A stretch of DNA of 64,000 bases, from the NCBI RefSeq assembly GCF_947179165.1, contig NC_077240.1:7428001-7492000 (forward strand). Reading direction: 5' to 3'. Both the position numbers and the translations under genes were made by a program. Below are positions 22,151 through 34,178 of the stretch, one piece after another; position 1 is the first letter of the stretch; each line of letters starts with the position of its first letter. A model generated the notes under the pieces. That model did no database searches. It was given only the letters and a program-made list of their open reading frames with translations, and had not been told where the DNA came from. The stretch is from Solanum dulcamara. Lineage: Eukaryota; Streptophyta; Magnoliopsida; Solanales; Solanaceae.

Positions 22151-22910
22151 GTTAGAATTAAAGAGTTCTCCGAAAAGAAAATACATTCTTTTTGAAACAA
22201 ACTAAAAAAAGGAAAGTAAGACAAATAAATTGGAAAGGGCGGAGTAAAACACTTCTTTTGAAAGATGGCCACAATTTCCTTGCCCTGGCTTTTATTTTCT
22301 TACTAACTGTAAATATAACTGAATCTAACTCCCAAAAATATTGTATTTTTCTTTCTGAATGTTTTCATGGGTCAGGCCATAATCTGTACTTAAATGATGC
22401 CAATTGCTAACAGATTGTCTTTATTCTCTAATCTTTTCATAAGAGATGTTACCTAATCTTCCATAGCCAACTTCATTAGCTCTCTGGGAAAGTTCAAGCA
22501 ATAGGATAGCAACATGTGTGTTATTCACTACTAACATGATTACCTTTTCCCCTCGTTCGAACATATGTAGGACTCGCATCATGGAACATTGAATTTGAGC
22601 TTTCAAAAGAAAGAAATGTAGGTATATCCACAGGAAAGAAGCATAGGCATATCCACTTGGTCCCACATTTGGACTACAAATATAACATGCACAAGCTATA
22701 ACATTCAATTTAAGCTTTGAAAGAAAGAATGTATATGTGTCCATTTGGTCCAAACATTTGGTTTAAAGATATAGTGACTGCTTGATTTCTTGATTTAATG
22801 AAGAGAACGAGTATTTTAACTTTGTTACTTAAGTTTTAATTGGACAATATATTTGCATATAAGGTAAACTCTTATAGGACAAAATCTTTGGTTTTCCCTC
22901 ATCTTTCTAG
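22151..22910. other. Unclassified DNA 5' of the BASS exons
   Basis: Intron-like AT-rich DNA. I looked for the expected upstream BASS exons (plastid transit peptide and the first membrane helices) and found none. Two segments repeat loosely: GAATTTGAGCTTTCAAAAGA near 22590 and CAATTTAAGCTTTGAAAGAA near 22707, each followed by a similar run ending in CCACTTGGTCC or CCATTTGGTCC. Confidence 0.35.
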
Positions 22911-25209
22911 ATTCTGTTTGGTTGTACTGCTCAATGTACTATTATGCCAGCCTTGGGAATGATTCTCAGCAAAATCTTGGGTCTGCCTCCTTCAATTTCA
23001 GTTGGTCTAATATTGCTTGCTTGTTTCCCTGGAGGTACAACGTCTAACGTGGTAAGATGACTTTCTTCTATATTTTTCTTCTTAGTGGAGCTAGTTAATC
23101 AGGTTTAACTTCCAAATTGACATGTTTAGATTGTAGAGGTCCAATCTTTGCATCATATTTCAACAATGTTATGAACCCACGGTAGGTTTGCTTTTCTTGT
23201 GGTTTCTCCGCTGAATTTTAGTTGAAATTCTTTTGGTGTTTTTAGGATACATGTATATGTTATTTATGGTCTTCATTGTCAAATTACAAATTCAAATTGA
23301 CAAGCCCAAATAGGAGAATAAAACAGAAAGGTATGGTATTGCGAGGAGAAAATAGTTGTATGTTGGAAGCAATCCCTTACAAAGATTTTGTCCTCCTTTT
23401 CATTATTGAGGAATGCAAGTAATTTGGGCGAATCATACAATTATCATGCTTTACAGAAAGGTGTAATTCTCACTTTCGCCAAGGCTTTTAGCAAGCATTC
23501 AAAGTTGGTTAATTCTGTGTATCCTTCACATCCGACTAGAAGTCCACTTCTGTTGCAATATTTCCTGTCTGCCAGTTTCTTTCTACTGATTGGAACAAAA
23601 GATTTTAATGAAATATCTGCTTTTATTGAATGCACTCTCTTGTACTCGGATACCAGCTTCTTGATATCATGAATATATATGATCTTATAGCATAAAGCTC
23701 AATGCAAAGCCTCCTTTTTGCTTTCTAATTGATTTACAGGTAACCTTAATTGCACAAGGAGATGTCCCGTTATCAATAGTGATGACAGCATGCACTACAA
23801 TTGGTGCAGTGGTTCTGACTCCCTTCTTGACAACGATTCTAGCAGAAACTTATGTTCCTGTGGATGCTGTTAAACTTTCTATCAGCACGCTCCAGGTTAT
23901 GTTATTTCACTATTATGTGTAATATAATGATATTTTTGAGTTTTTGACTCATCGTATTATCTGTATGTGTTTACTGATTTTAATAATTTGTTTTTTCTTT
24001 TGTTGCTTCATTTTTAGGTTGTGGTTGCTCCAATTCTCCTGGGTTCTTATATGCAGCACAAATTTCCGAAAGCTGTGAAATTTTTTACACCATTTGCTCC
24101 CCTTCTCGCTGTCTTAGCTACATCTCTTGTTTCTGCCAGGTTTAATTGTTGATCCTAAATCACTTTCGATTGATTGTTTCCTCAACTGCCCTTTCTCACA
24201 CTATCTTTTCTTTTCTTTTCTGCTCAGTATATTCTCTGAAAATGTTGGTCGTCTAAGATCTTCCGTGGTTGGCATGTCATTCTCTTCTGATTTGCCTCTA
24301 ATCAGTCGTGCTCAGAATGTGCTAACTAGCGAATTTGGACTTGTTGCGGTGTCTGTCACATCGCTTCATTTTGCTGGTTTCTTTGTTGGGTAAGATTATC
24401 TTTGTTTCTTTGTTTCAATCTATTGGCCAGATTTAGCATCCAAGTGATTATGTCATATGATGAGATCTTCATCAGGTATCTTTCTGCTTCTTTGGCCGGT
24501 TTTAGCGAACCTCAAAGACGAGCTGTATCCATCGAGGTACATTCTTGACGGGAGTAAGACTTCCACACTTACTACTTTGTCAAGCATGGAAAAGATCACA
24601 TTGGTAATAACAAGTTCCTATTATGTTCTTAGTAGCCCGAGACCTTTTAATAAGTGCTTTGTTCGATCTTCTGAATGACACACTCATGGATTAAGCCAAT
24701 ATATTCCCGGATATGATTTCCACTTTTGTTAGCTCTAATTTCTAAAGTTAAGAACTGATTTTTTTGATTCAAAAATATTTTACCCAACGGAATGGAAGAT
24801 TGCCTCCCTATTCCACAACCTTGTACAATTTCAACTAATGGTTTAGATAATTATCATTCCTTGTACATCAAATCTTATGAAATGTATTTTATATTGAACT
24901 AGTTGTTACATCCAGCCAAATGGAGCCTTAAACAGAAGAACAGCTTCTCCCTCTCTGTCCGCTTGTTCTTTCCACTGATATAGGCAGCGAATGATGTTAA
25001 AGTTTCTGTATTTTTTGCCGGTTGGCATGCAAAATTCCGCCTTGGGTGTTGTTTTAGCGACCTCCCATTTCTCTTCACCAGCAGTTGCATTACCTGCTGC
25101 AACTTCAGCTATCATTATGAGCATAATGGGTAGTTGCTTAGGTTTCTTTTGGAGATGTATTAACCCTACTCAACCAAAAAGTAGTCTTGAAGTGACTGAT
25201 AAATCTTGA
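22911..25209 (+). pseudogene. 5'-truncated BASS1-like plastid sodium/metabolite transporter
   Basis: Six exons fit the C-terminal two thirds of a bile-acid:sodium symporter family (BASS) protein: 22911-23051 (CFPGGTTSNV), 23740-23895 (TLIAQGDVPLSIVMT), 24018-24139 (APILLGSYMQ), 24228-24389 (IFSENVGRLRSSVV), 24476-24536 (GFSEPQRRAVSIE) and 25021-25209 (VGMQNSALGVVLATSHFSSP, ending at TGA). Phases agree at every join. About 276 residues are present against about 400 in the family, so the transit peptide and first helices are missing. The last exon should follow AG, but 25019-25020 reads CG (TTTTTTGCCG before GTTGGC). An upstream AG at 24986-24987 could be used in frame, adding 11 codons. Missing 5' exons and the lost acceptor make a pseudogene likely, though the exons have no internal stops. 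BASS1-like is my best match. Confidence 0.85.
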
Positions 25210-26657
25210 ATATCCATGTTGAACTATAGTATTCTGTTTCTTCCTATTTGTACAACTATCATAAATTTTTGCTTTTGTCATTCTCTGAGTTCACTTTTGA
25301 GGCCCTAGCAAGTAGCAATGTTGAAAACTCATCAATTGCATACTGGACAAGTCTTTGTAACTCACCTAACTATGGTTTTATAACTAAGGTCTGCAATTAT
25401 AGAACCTTCATAAAGTGCCGGAATTCACATTTGAACTTCCATGATCGACAAATTCTCCCTAACTTAGCCTTTTATTCTGGCTACTGGATTCCAGTTCTTC
25501 TCCAATCTTACTTTGTCAGGGAGGGAGAGGTCATCAGGTAAGCACCTGAAGAAGGCCGGACCATATTAAGGCTGTTGTCTCCGGCCTTACCTTGCATAAA
25601 TGCAAGAGGTTGTTTCCATAGCTTGAACCTTTAACCTCATGGTCAAACGCTGGCTGCTCGCGTGAAGACTCCCCTTGAAGAAGTGAAAGCATGTCTAATG
25701 CACAAAATACACAATAGAGTAGAGACAGTTTGTGAAGGTACTTTTACCCCCATTAAGTATGATCTTCTAGTTACATTATATGTAGCGAGCTTAATTCAAT
25801 GAACGAAATTTCGTGATAAGTCAAAGAAGATGAATGCTAGAAATGTCAAAATGAGTGTGCATTTCTGGATATTAGGTTGCAGAGGAGCAGCAAATGAGAT
25901 TGATTGGCCTGAAATATTCATATTATATGCTAAAGAATCCAATCTTTTTCCACCAAGACGCTTAGCAGGACTGTTTCAGGGCAATTGTTCGACAAATTGG
26001 ACAATATGGTGTCTGTACCAACCATGAATCAATGCATTTGACAATACTGTAATTCATGGAATTGTTTTTTCTTTTTTTCAATTGAAATTAACGCCCATTT
26101 TCATTAAAAAAAATTGAAAACGGAATTGCATAAAATATTAAATGCAAGTGAAATATACAAACGGAAATATCCATAGTAACTGAAATTATGGCTACAGTAA
26201 GTAATTTTGCAAACTGTAGTTAAGGAGCCTCATTATATTTCAAGTCTTTGCTATTTTTGAAAGTTCCCCTAACTTTTAATAGCCATTCGTCTACCAGCTT
26301 AAATAATCGACATATATACAATATACGTATAATATGTATATAAGTACCGTGTATAATCAATATATAATTTATGTAGTATATTGGCTGGGGAAAAATATTG
26401 AATTTGCCGGCAGGTTATTTTTTCTATATATTTTTTTCGAAAAATTAACTTATATACATCGACAATATAAATAATTGATATTCTTTTGATTGTATTTCGC
26501 AGGTATGTCAACATTGTTAGACAGATCATTAAGATATTTCAGTAGTTTGAATTCGCATAATTCTTAAAGTTTAAATTAGAGAGTAAAATACGTTCAAGGA
26601 GAAACACAATTTTACCCTTGTGGACATCAATAAAACCTAGCCCTTGTTTAATTTGTT
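25210..26657. other. Flank of the BASS pseudogene and 3' side of the JAZ gene
   Basis: No gene recognised. It holds a reverse SINE (next entry). The frames at 25248-25541 and 25830-26027 match nothing I know and lack start or splice context. The segment 26280-26520 is AT-rich with many ATATAC phrases. Confidence 0.4.
25570..25690 (-). mobile_element. tRNA-derived SINE fragment, minus strand
   Basis: Read on the minus strand it gives a B-box-like AAAGGTTCAAGCTATGGAAA, then CAACCTCTTGCATTTATGCA and AGGTAAGGCCGGAGACAACA. This matches the middle of Au-like plant SINEs (..GGAAACAGCCTCTTGCAGAAATGC.., ..GGTAAGGCTGCGTACAA..). The same family appears forward at 29440-29570. Confidence 0.65.
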
Positions 26658-27976
26658 TCACATAGAGCTAGGAAACAACTTTTTTTCCCCCTTCAAATTA
26701 TCATTTCCACTCTGATCATCACATTCAGGAGAGGCATAAGGATGTTTACTAATAATCCTGAAAATTCAACAACTATATTAATTAATATCCAAGAGAAAAA
26801 ATTAAGCATTACTATTAGAAAATATGAAATTAGTTATAGAATTTGTTGGCAATTCTTAGCTAATTCATCGCTAATCCATAGCCAAATGAGATTAGTATGA
26901 AATTTTATTGTTTAGCTATGAAATTTTATCCGTCACTAATTTCCTATTTTCTAGTAGTGTGCATGCGTTTTAAAGCTGGAAGTTAATTAATTCACCTGTT
27001 ATGGCGTTTATCGAAGAATCTCTTGAGGGATTTCCTTCTTGCAATTGGCAAGTCTAAAATAGAATACAACAAAATCCATCAAAACTTCAGATCATCAACT
27101 AATGTCCATCCAACTTTTTTTTAAAAAAACAATGTCTAACAACTAAAGATGCAAAAAGTGTGGTATAATGATTGAAACACTTCTACTATTATTCAAAGAT
27201 TTCACTTTCGAGCCCTAAGAATGTAATTTTTCTCCCCTTTATAAGTGTGTCTAACATGCCGTGAATTCAAATTAGTCAAATCAATGCATTTCAGATTGCA
27301 TGATTTTGAAAAGGGAACTTTTTTTTCAATAACATATACTAGTATGTATATGTATATTGTCAAAGTCACTAGTGCTGAATAATCACCTTCTTGAAACTTG
27401 TAGACAGGTGGAACTTGGGATTTCTGAGTTGGTTTAATTTCCTTTGCATTAATAGAAGCAGATATTAACTGTGAACAGCTTTCAGGTGTCAAATTCATAA
27501 TTGACTCTGCCTACAGGGAAAATTCAATGATAGCAAATGTAAGAAAAAATAAGTCACAAAAACATACAAGTTTTGCAATTTCTTATAATTGAATATACCT
27601 TTTGAACATGAATATTGTCATAAACATGTACAGTTCCAGCATAGAATATAGTTAACTGTGCTGATTCAGACTTGTCCCTTTGTGAAATAGGAACCTTTGT
27701 ATCATCATGCCTATATATATATATATATATATATATTTTATAAATACCAAAGTAATTACGTACATTAATTAAAATGCAAACACAATTAATTAGTTGCTCG
27801 ATTTGATCGATAATTAATTACCTTTGATTAAGTAGTACTTACCCGAGTTGTGGTAAAATAGCCAACTCTAGATGAGACATCCTTCTTTGAACAACAATAT
27901 TGTTGCCATTTTGTACATTTTTGGGTACATAGTTGTTGAACAAATCATGACCTAATTGATATGTAGAATTATTCAT
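26658..27976 (-). CDS. JAZ: JAZ (TIFY) jasmonate repressor
   Basis: Five exons on the minus strand: 27976-27843, 27710-27599, 27510-27387, 27053-26996 and 26757-26658. They join in phase to 528 bp, 175 residues. TIFY motif at residues 65-68 in AQLTIFYAGTVHVYDNI, which mediates JAZ dimerisation and NINJA binding. Jas motif at residues 124-150: DLPIARRKSLKRFFDKRHNR, then IISKHPY, an exact fit to SLx2Fx2KRx2Rx5PY with the LPIARR degron that binds COI1 and jasmonoyl-isoleucine. The protein would repress MYC-type factors in the nucleus until degraded. The N-terminal 60 residues match no JAZ subgroup I can name; LELAI (36-40) is close to, but not, an LxLxL EAR motif. All introns have GT..AG borders. 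The last intron is the conserved Jas intron; if kept, the next codon after the final Arg is a stop. I cannot name which JAZ it is. Confidence 0.93.
26807..26959. mobile_element. CACTA-like MITE inside the Jas intron
   Basis: A 153 bp element with inverted ends: CATTACTATTAGAAAATATG on the left, and read inward from the right CACTACTAGAAAATAGGAAA. Inner repeats (TTAGTTATAGAATTTGTTGG, TTAGCTATGAAATT) are also partly palindromic. No clean 3 bp target duplication remains. It fills more than half of the 238 bp Jas intron (26758-26995) of the JAZ gene. Confidence 0.65.
27155..27320 (+). mobile_element. SINE head, SolS-like, in JAZ intron 3
   Basis: Read on the plus strand: an A-box-like GTGTGGTATAATGATTGAAA, and 40 bases later a B-box-like TTTCACTTTCGAGCCCTAAG, the layout of a tRNA-derived SINE promoter. 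The following bases weakly resemble the body of the SINE at 53050-53222. It lies in the third intron of the JAZ gene (27054-27386), antisense to it. Confidence 0.5.
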
Positions 27977-29439
27977 CGAAGAAGAAATTCTCAACTTCTT
28001 TTTGGACTATTTAATCTTCAACAAATGAAATTCTTTGCGACTTTGGTGCCAAATAGATGAATAAACTTTTGGGAATGTGGTCAGTGTATAACTATATTGT
28101 ATGCATTTAAGTATTGATCTGTGGAAAGTGGATAGAAGTAGTTAAATGGTGTAAAATTAAAATAATAGATGATTGAAAATAACGCCCAAAATGGCCAATT
28201 ATGGGTCTGCAGGCCTCTCGATGAATTCGAAATTGAAAACGTTTTCAGTTGGAAGGTTGGTACATGATTATATATATATATATAACAAATTATTCTAATT
28301 TTTGGACATATTCTAATTACAAAATCATCCAGCAATTTTTATTAAGTTGGATTAGTTTTATTCCATGATTTACTCAAATTAGTTATTTGTATCTGTATTT
28401 GTTGTATGTAACTGACGAAAGAATACAGAAATTTAATGGGTAGCAAATTAAAATATTGTTATTTCGTATAAATAATAAAAATATAACTAAAAGGTACTAT
28501 TTAAGACTTGGTATTTGTTATTTGTAAAAATTTCCCTAAAAGTTAATGCTTCCTTTTATTTAAGTGGCTTGGGTTAATTTATGTTGATACAAGTCCAGTC
28601 CCATAACTGATCCATAAAATCAAGGAAATTTAAGACTTCATTCCATTTCCCCCTTCTTTATAATGACAATTTTAAATATATACAATAAATATAGTTATCT
28701 TTTATTTGTATAAAAATAGTCAAAAATTATAGAAAATATACATTGACTATACAATATAGTTTCACAAAAGTCATAGAAAATATAGAATGATTCTAAAATA
28801 TAAATTACTTATACATTAGCTATATACTAAATATACATTATGATACATTCGATAAATGAAATATACACTGAGTATATATGAATGTACATATGAATATACA
28901 CCGAATAACTATTTTTTAAGTAATTAAAATAATCAAATGGCCATCTACTGTAATTATCCCTCTTTATAATCAATCCAGATCCATTGGATTTGGATCCATT
29001 TTGCCATCTTTGATCCCATCTTGCAAGTAATTCTAAGCTTGGATGGTTTTACGGGTCCTTTGCACTTTTATTCCTATTCTGGGACTATTTTTTAACTTTT
29101 GCTCCTTACAATAAATATTTTTTTTGTGGAACATAAATTTATATTTTTATATCATAATATTCCATAAGGTATGCTCGGACATGACTTCAATTCTAAATAA
29201 CAAACTTATACCCCACTAAGCATAAATTTAATTGCTAAATAACAAAATATAAAGATCAGCCCTTTTGAAGAGCAAAACATACAAGTTATGTTCCTGTGCG
29301 GCTGTACTTGATCAATTAATTACTTTTCATCTGCGCTGTTCTTTGAATTGTTTTATTCCAACAAATTTTAAGTGTTGGTTGGGTTACTATCAATTGCCTA
29401 AACAGTGAATAAAAGACAGTTAGACACTCATTACGTTAA
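27977..29439. other. JAZ upstream region and AT-rich intergenic DNA
   Basis: No gene. The first about 400 bp are presumably the JAZ promoter (minus strand), with a (TA)n run at 28268-28284. The region 28660-28930 is a low-complexity run rich in TATACA and AATATA phrases. Nothing else is recognised. Confidence 0.4.
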
Positions 29440-29570
29440 GTCTTGGAAACAGCTTCTGACAGAAATGCAAGGTAAGGTTGCGTACAATAGACCCTTGTGG
29501 TCGGGCCCTTCCCCGGACTCTGTGCATAGCGGGAGCTTAAATACACTGGACTGCCCTTTTTTTTTTTTAA
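29440..29570 (+). mobile_element. Au-like SINE
   Basis: Contains the characteristic series TTGGAAACAGCTTCTGACAG, AAATGCAAGGTAAGGTTGCG, TACAATAGACCCTTGTGGTC, CCCTTCCCCGGACTCTGTGC and ATAGCGGGAGCTT, ending in a run of T (29557-29569). This is the well-known 3' part of Au-like tRNA-derived plant SINEs. The 5' pol III box region is decayed. Confidence 0.85.
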
Positions 29571-30053
29571 AGAAATTGACAATGAAGAAAATAAAAGTGA
29601 TGAATAAAATCATGTGAAGAATAGGAAAAAAGGAATTAACAACACAGAAATACTTCCAAAAAAAAAAATTACCATTCAAACTATACAACTTTTCTATTGA
29701 AAACTTCAAAATTGTCTTCTATTACAATAACAAAAAGGAAAAATTATAATATAATATACTACGTTAAGTTATGCGGTTTAAGCACTGTGATTATGACACA
29801 AGTTTGGAAAGATCAATATAATTCTATTGATTGTAGGGATCACCTTTGAATTAAGCAACTAGCAATTAAAATTCACAAACAAGAGCATAGGTTGTCGTTG
29901 TTGCGTACTCACATGCATTGTGTTGGTAATATGAAATTCAAGTTTTATTGACAAAAAATGGAGGCTATTGACACTTTCTTGACAAATGTCCATAAGGTAA
30001 TCCAAAAAATATAACACATACCGAATCACATGACTTGCAGTAGGACACATATA

Positions 30054-30334
30054 CAGTGGCGGAACCAGGAATTTTATGAAGGGGGTTCAATATTTTATTA
30101 CCTAAAATCAGGAAAAAAAATGTGCTTATTAGTAATCGAACCCGCGAGCTGAGACAAGCTAAAACAAAATATTAAACCCCCTTTGCCACTGAGCTAGTCC
30201 TTTGAATTATGCTCAAGGGGTTCAATGTTAAATATATACACATAAATTAAAAAATTTATCTTATATATATAGTATAATTTTTTAACGAAGGGGGTTCGGA
30301 TGAACCCTCTGGTGTCCATGTGGGTCCGCCCCTG
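30054..30334. mobile_element. hAT-like MITE with perfect 8 bp target duplication
   Basis: A 281 bp element starting CAGTGGCGGAACCAGGA and ending GGTCCGCCCCTG; the terminal ten bases pair as an inverted repeat with one mismatch. The direct repeat CACATATA flanks it exactly (30046-30053 and 30335-30342), the 8 bp size expected of hAT transposition. It includes a subterminal inverted pair (GAAGGGGGTTCAATATT near 30080 and AACGAAGGGGGTTCGGAT near 30283 are direct, with TAAACCCCCTTTGCCA between them). No coding capacity. Confidence 0.85.
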
Positions 30335-31337
30335 CACATATATCATGTCCTCGATAAGCTTTCAGTTGTAAATTTATTATAGCAAGTTTGTAAGAAAACT
30401 GACGAATCTGAGTTCACAGGTTTAAATATGTGCTAACTTTCCGATTGATCTTTTGAAATGGATTTTAATCAGTAAATAGGTCCATGGACAAATTTTGATT
30501 TTTTTTTTTAAAAAAAAAAGATAATTTGAAATGAATATAAATAAATAAAAAGAAACAAAAGAAAGGAATAGTTGAATGTATTTGGCTGCACTAATTAGAT
30601 AATTAATTTGGTTGCAATAATTGGTTGAAAGCTAAAGGCACTGAATACGGCGCAACGCTCGCTGCAAGTTTTCTTTTCAATAGTTATATTGTGCGAATTT
30701 ATATATTGGTTTTATTAAAAATTTGAATATAGAAAAGAATTCAACGAAAAGGGTTGCATGTATATGTAAATGTATCGATATTGTATAAATAGCGTATAAT
30801 CATATATATATAATATATAACTATGTATCAAATACATTTATATACATAATTTATATAATATTTATACATTATTACAGCAGTTCATCATTCTTAATGAATG
30901 AATGTTTTTTACATCCCAACCAACTTAAATCTCCTTTTTAACTGATAACCAAACGACCCCTGAGTAATTATTTATCTATTTAAATTTGATAAAAGAGATT
31001 GTTGAATGAGTGTTCATTAATTGATATATTTATACATTGAAAATTTCATTTACTCATTATGTTATTATTAATACTACAATAAAATAATAGGACTATCTTC
31101 ATCAATTAGCACAGGTGGATTCAAGATTTTGAATCTTCGTGTTTAATGCTATTTTGAACAAATCTATGACAAAACTCCAATATAGCGCAAAATAATACTT
31201 AGTATTTATTAGCAAATTTACATACAAAATTTAGATTTGTTTTGTTGGATTTAGTCAAGATTTTTACTTATAAGCGGTCAAGGGTTCTAATCTACTTATT
31301 CACAATTTTTTTACAATAAATTCACTATCATTGTCTC

Positions 31338-32210
31338 TAAGTGTCAAAAACATAACTAAAATATCTTTTTTTTTAGTTTCGTATCTAAACTATTGAAAGT
31401 GTTAGTTTCATATATAAACTATGACTTATTAGTTTGAGAAACACACTTCGGTGTGTAATACACACTCTCTACTCTCTCTATTTTTTGAAAAAATCTTGCC
31501 ACATGACTTTCCACATGGATAAAATATTTCACCTTGACAAAAATTAGATAAACTATTAATATTAGTTAAAAGTTAAAGAATGAAGTATTTCTATCCCAAA
31601 AAAATAGAAATTATTTTTTTATAAAAAAAATTACTTTTTTAAAAAATAAAAAAAAATTAAATATTTTGCTCATGCACTCCACCACCTTCCCCTCCCCCCT
31701 CCCCCCCAAACCCCCATCCTTTTAGTTTTTTTGATTTTTTAAATTTCTTTTATAAAATATTTTTTTAAAATCCATACTTCACCCCCTCTACCAAATTTGA
31801 AAGCGGAGGGCTAGGTAGGGCGGTGTAGAATTTTTTTAAAAATAAAATTGAGAGAGGGATGGGGTATGGTGAGAAAAAGTGGTGGAGTGAGGTAAGAAAA
31901 ATATTTATATTTTATTTTTAAAAAAAAAATTGGACGGAAGATAGTAATACTTTAATCTTAATTTTAACTAATTCCGATAATTTATTTAATTTTTTTAAGA
32001 TGAAATATTTTGTCCATGTGGAGAGTAATGTGATAAAAAATAATTAAATGAAAGAGAGTGTAGTATACACACCATGATGAGAGTAGAATAAAAGAGAGGG
32101 TGTGTTTATCAAACTAATAAGTGATAGTTTAGAAATAAAATTCATACGCATCAATAGTTTAGGTATGAAATTCAAAAAAAAGAATAGTTTAGATGTGTTT
32201 TTGACACTTA
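31338..32210. mobile_element. Foldback / MULE-like element, about 870 bp
   Basis: Long inverted repeats: TAAGTGTCAAAAACATAACT at the left end and its near complement TGTGTTTTTGACACTTA at the right. The pairing continues inward: TAAACTATTGAAAGTG with TCAATAGTTTAGGTATG, GTTTGAGAAACACAC with GGTGTGTTTATCAAAC, and CATGTGG stretches. The flanking nonamers match at six of nine places. The middle is purine- or pyrimidine-rich low-complexity DNA (CCCCTCCCCCC around 31690). It makes no protein. Confidence 0.65.
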
Positions 32211-34178
32211 TATCGCCTCTTACATGATAGAAAAGTTTAAAAAAAATACACATAATAGAGCTTGAACTTGCAACCCTACGATAATAAACCTGAGTTTTAA
32301 CTACTGACACTACAAAATTTATTATTTCTAAAAATGTCATATTTTTATTTATACTTTCCTTTAAAATATATATAAATAAATATATATATATAAAAAGTTT
32401 CAATTAAAATTACGGAATAGCATGACACCCTCTTCGATCAAGATAGATACACCCCAATTAGCCACCAGCATGAAAGAAAAAGAATAAGAAGAAAAGTCAA
32501 AATTTTCTGCACTTTGTTGGCAATAAATAAGAAAGGCCGAATGACCATTTCTTCTGCCTCTTTTATTTCATATTAGGTGAATTTGTGAAGTTATATACAC
32601 ATATTAAAAAAATTATTTAAGAACATAATTTGAATCATATTTTTTACTATTGCTTTTTGGAAAATATAAATATAATTTTGCAAGTAGTATGATTTATTTC
32701 TTAGAAAATATAAATCTTCAATAAATGAAAGGACAAATATAAAAAAAGTTTCAAATATCTATCTTGAACTTTGAACAATTCAATTATTTTGAACAATAAA
32801 AAATCCCTCAAAAATTTACTTAATATAAAATGGAGAGAGTAATTATTAAAAACTGGATTATCATGAGTAAATATTTTTGACTCAATAAACATTTTGTTTA
32901 ATTTTGCCAACTCAAATCTTACTCTCGCCCCAAATATCTTGCATTATTAATTAACATTGCAATCCTTAAATAGTAATGCATGCATGCATATAATCCTGTA
33001 ATTATGTAATCATTTATTTTTGCCATTCATTCTAAATCAAACGATCGACACGTAAAAGAGTTGTTCCATTCATTGTCCCTATTATATGGATTGTGGAAAT
33101 AAAAGGTGGTGTAAAATCACCACAATATGTATACCCCACAAACAAAACAAGCTTTGGTATGTTTGCTTTGTTTTTAGGATTGATAAGACCAGTGTGATCA
33201 TATCACTTATCAAATTTTCTCATATAATTAATTCCACCCTCTGCACCTTTTACATGTTTTTCAAAAAAAATTATTCAATATTTATGTTAAAATTAGATTA
33301 AATTAGAATTAATTCTGCCCCACGCACGTTTTGCCTGTCCATGTCTATGCTTATCTTATTTGTTATTTTCCCTCTTCACCCTCTTTTTTTCCCTTCCAGA
33401 GTCTTCCTTTCAATTCAGCTTCATACATTCCTCTATTATTTATTGTCGTCTTTTTTTTTCCTCTAAAAGAAACAAAAAGAAAAAAGAAAATGATGTATTG
33501 TTAATAAAAATTATATAATACTATGGGTATATTTGGTATGTTTGAAAAACTCGTGGTAAATACTTTTATGGAGAATGCATGAATGAGTTTGTTATTTATT
33601 TTTGTGTTTGATATAAATACATAAAATATTATTATAAAAATATTATATATAATCAAAATAAATACTATGAACGGTGGGCATGGATGGGAGGTAAAGGGTG
33701 TGAGGTGTTGGAAATGGAGGCTATGGAGGGTAACGGTGAAGTTGAGGTGTTGAAGAGTTAATGGACACAATCAATTGAAATTCGTTTAGATGATGATGAA
33801 AAAACTGGGAAAATGTTATATATATATATAAAACTCTTTTCTTTCTCCATAGGTTCAAAGAGAAAAAATATATAAATCATCGTTCTTTCTTCCTAATTTA
33901 CTTCTCGTGATTCCAATTCCTTTTTTCTTATTTTTTTTTTTTAAAAAAAATCCAGATTTGAAGAAGATCCCAAAATAGACTGGCACCCATTGATGACTTA
34001 CGAGGATTGTGTAAAACAAAGGTAGGGTCATATCAGAAATAAAATATTCCTACGATCACATGTTTGTGGGTCCCATCAAAAGGGCATGTTTTGCTAACCC
34101 CACCCACCCCACCCACCCTTCAACCCAAAAAATAAATATCTGAATTTGGAAATTGAGAAGTAATAGCACTATTCATTT
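32211..34178. other. Intergenic, AT-rich
   Basis: No gene found. Features are a GA/GT-rich purine stretch at 33660-33770 (repeated GGTG and GAGG phrases) and a repeat of CCACC near 34100. Short frames here have no domain, conserved motif or splice context. Confidence 0.4.

Noticed and set aside
24899..25124. Two overlapping minus-strand frames over the last BASS exon
   Set aside because: Antisense shadows; the plus strand carries conserved BASS motifs.
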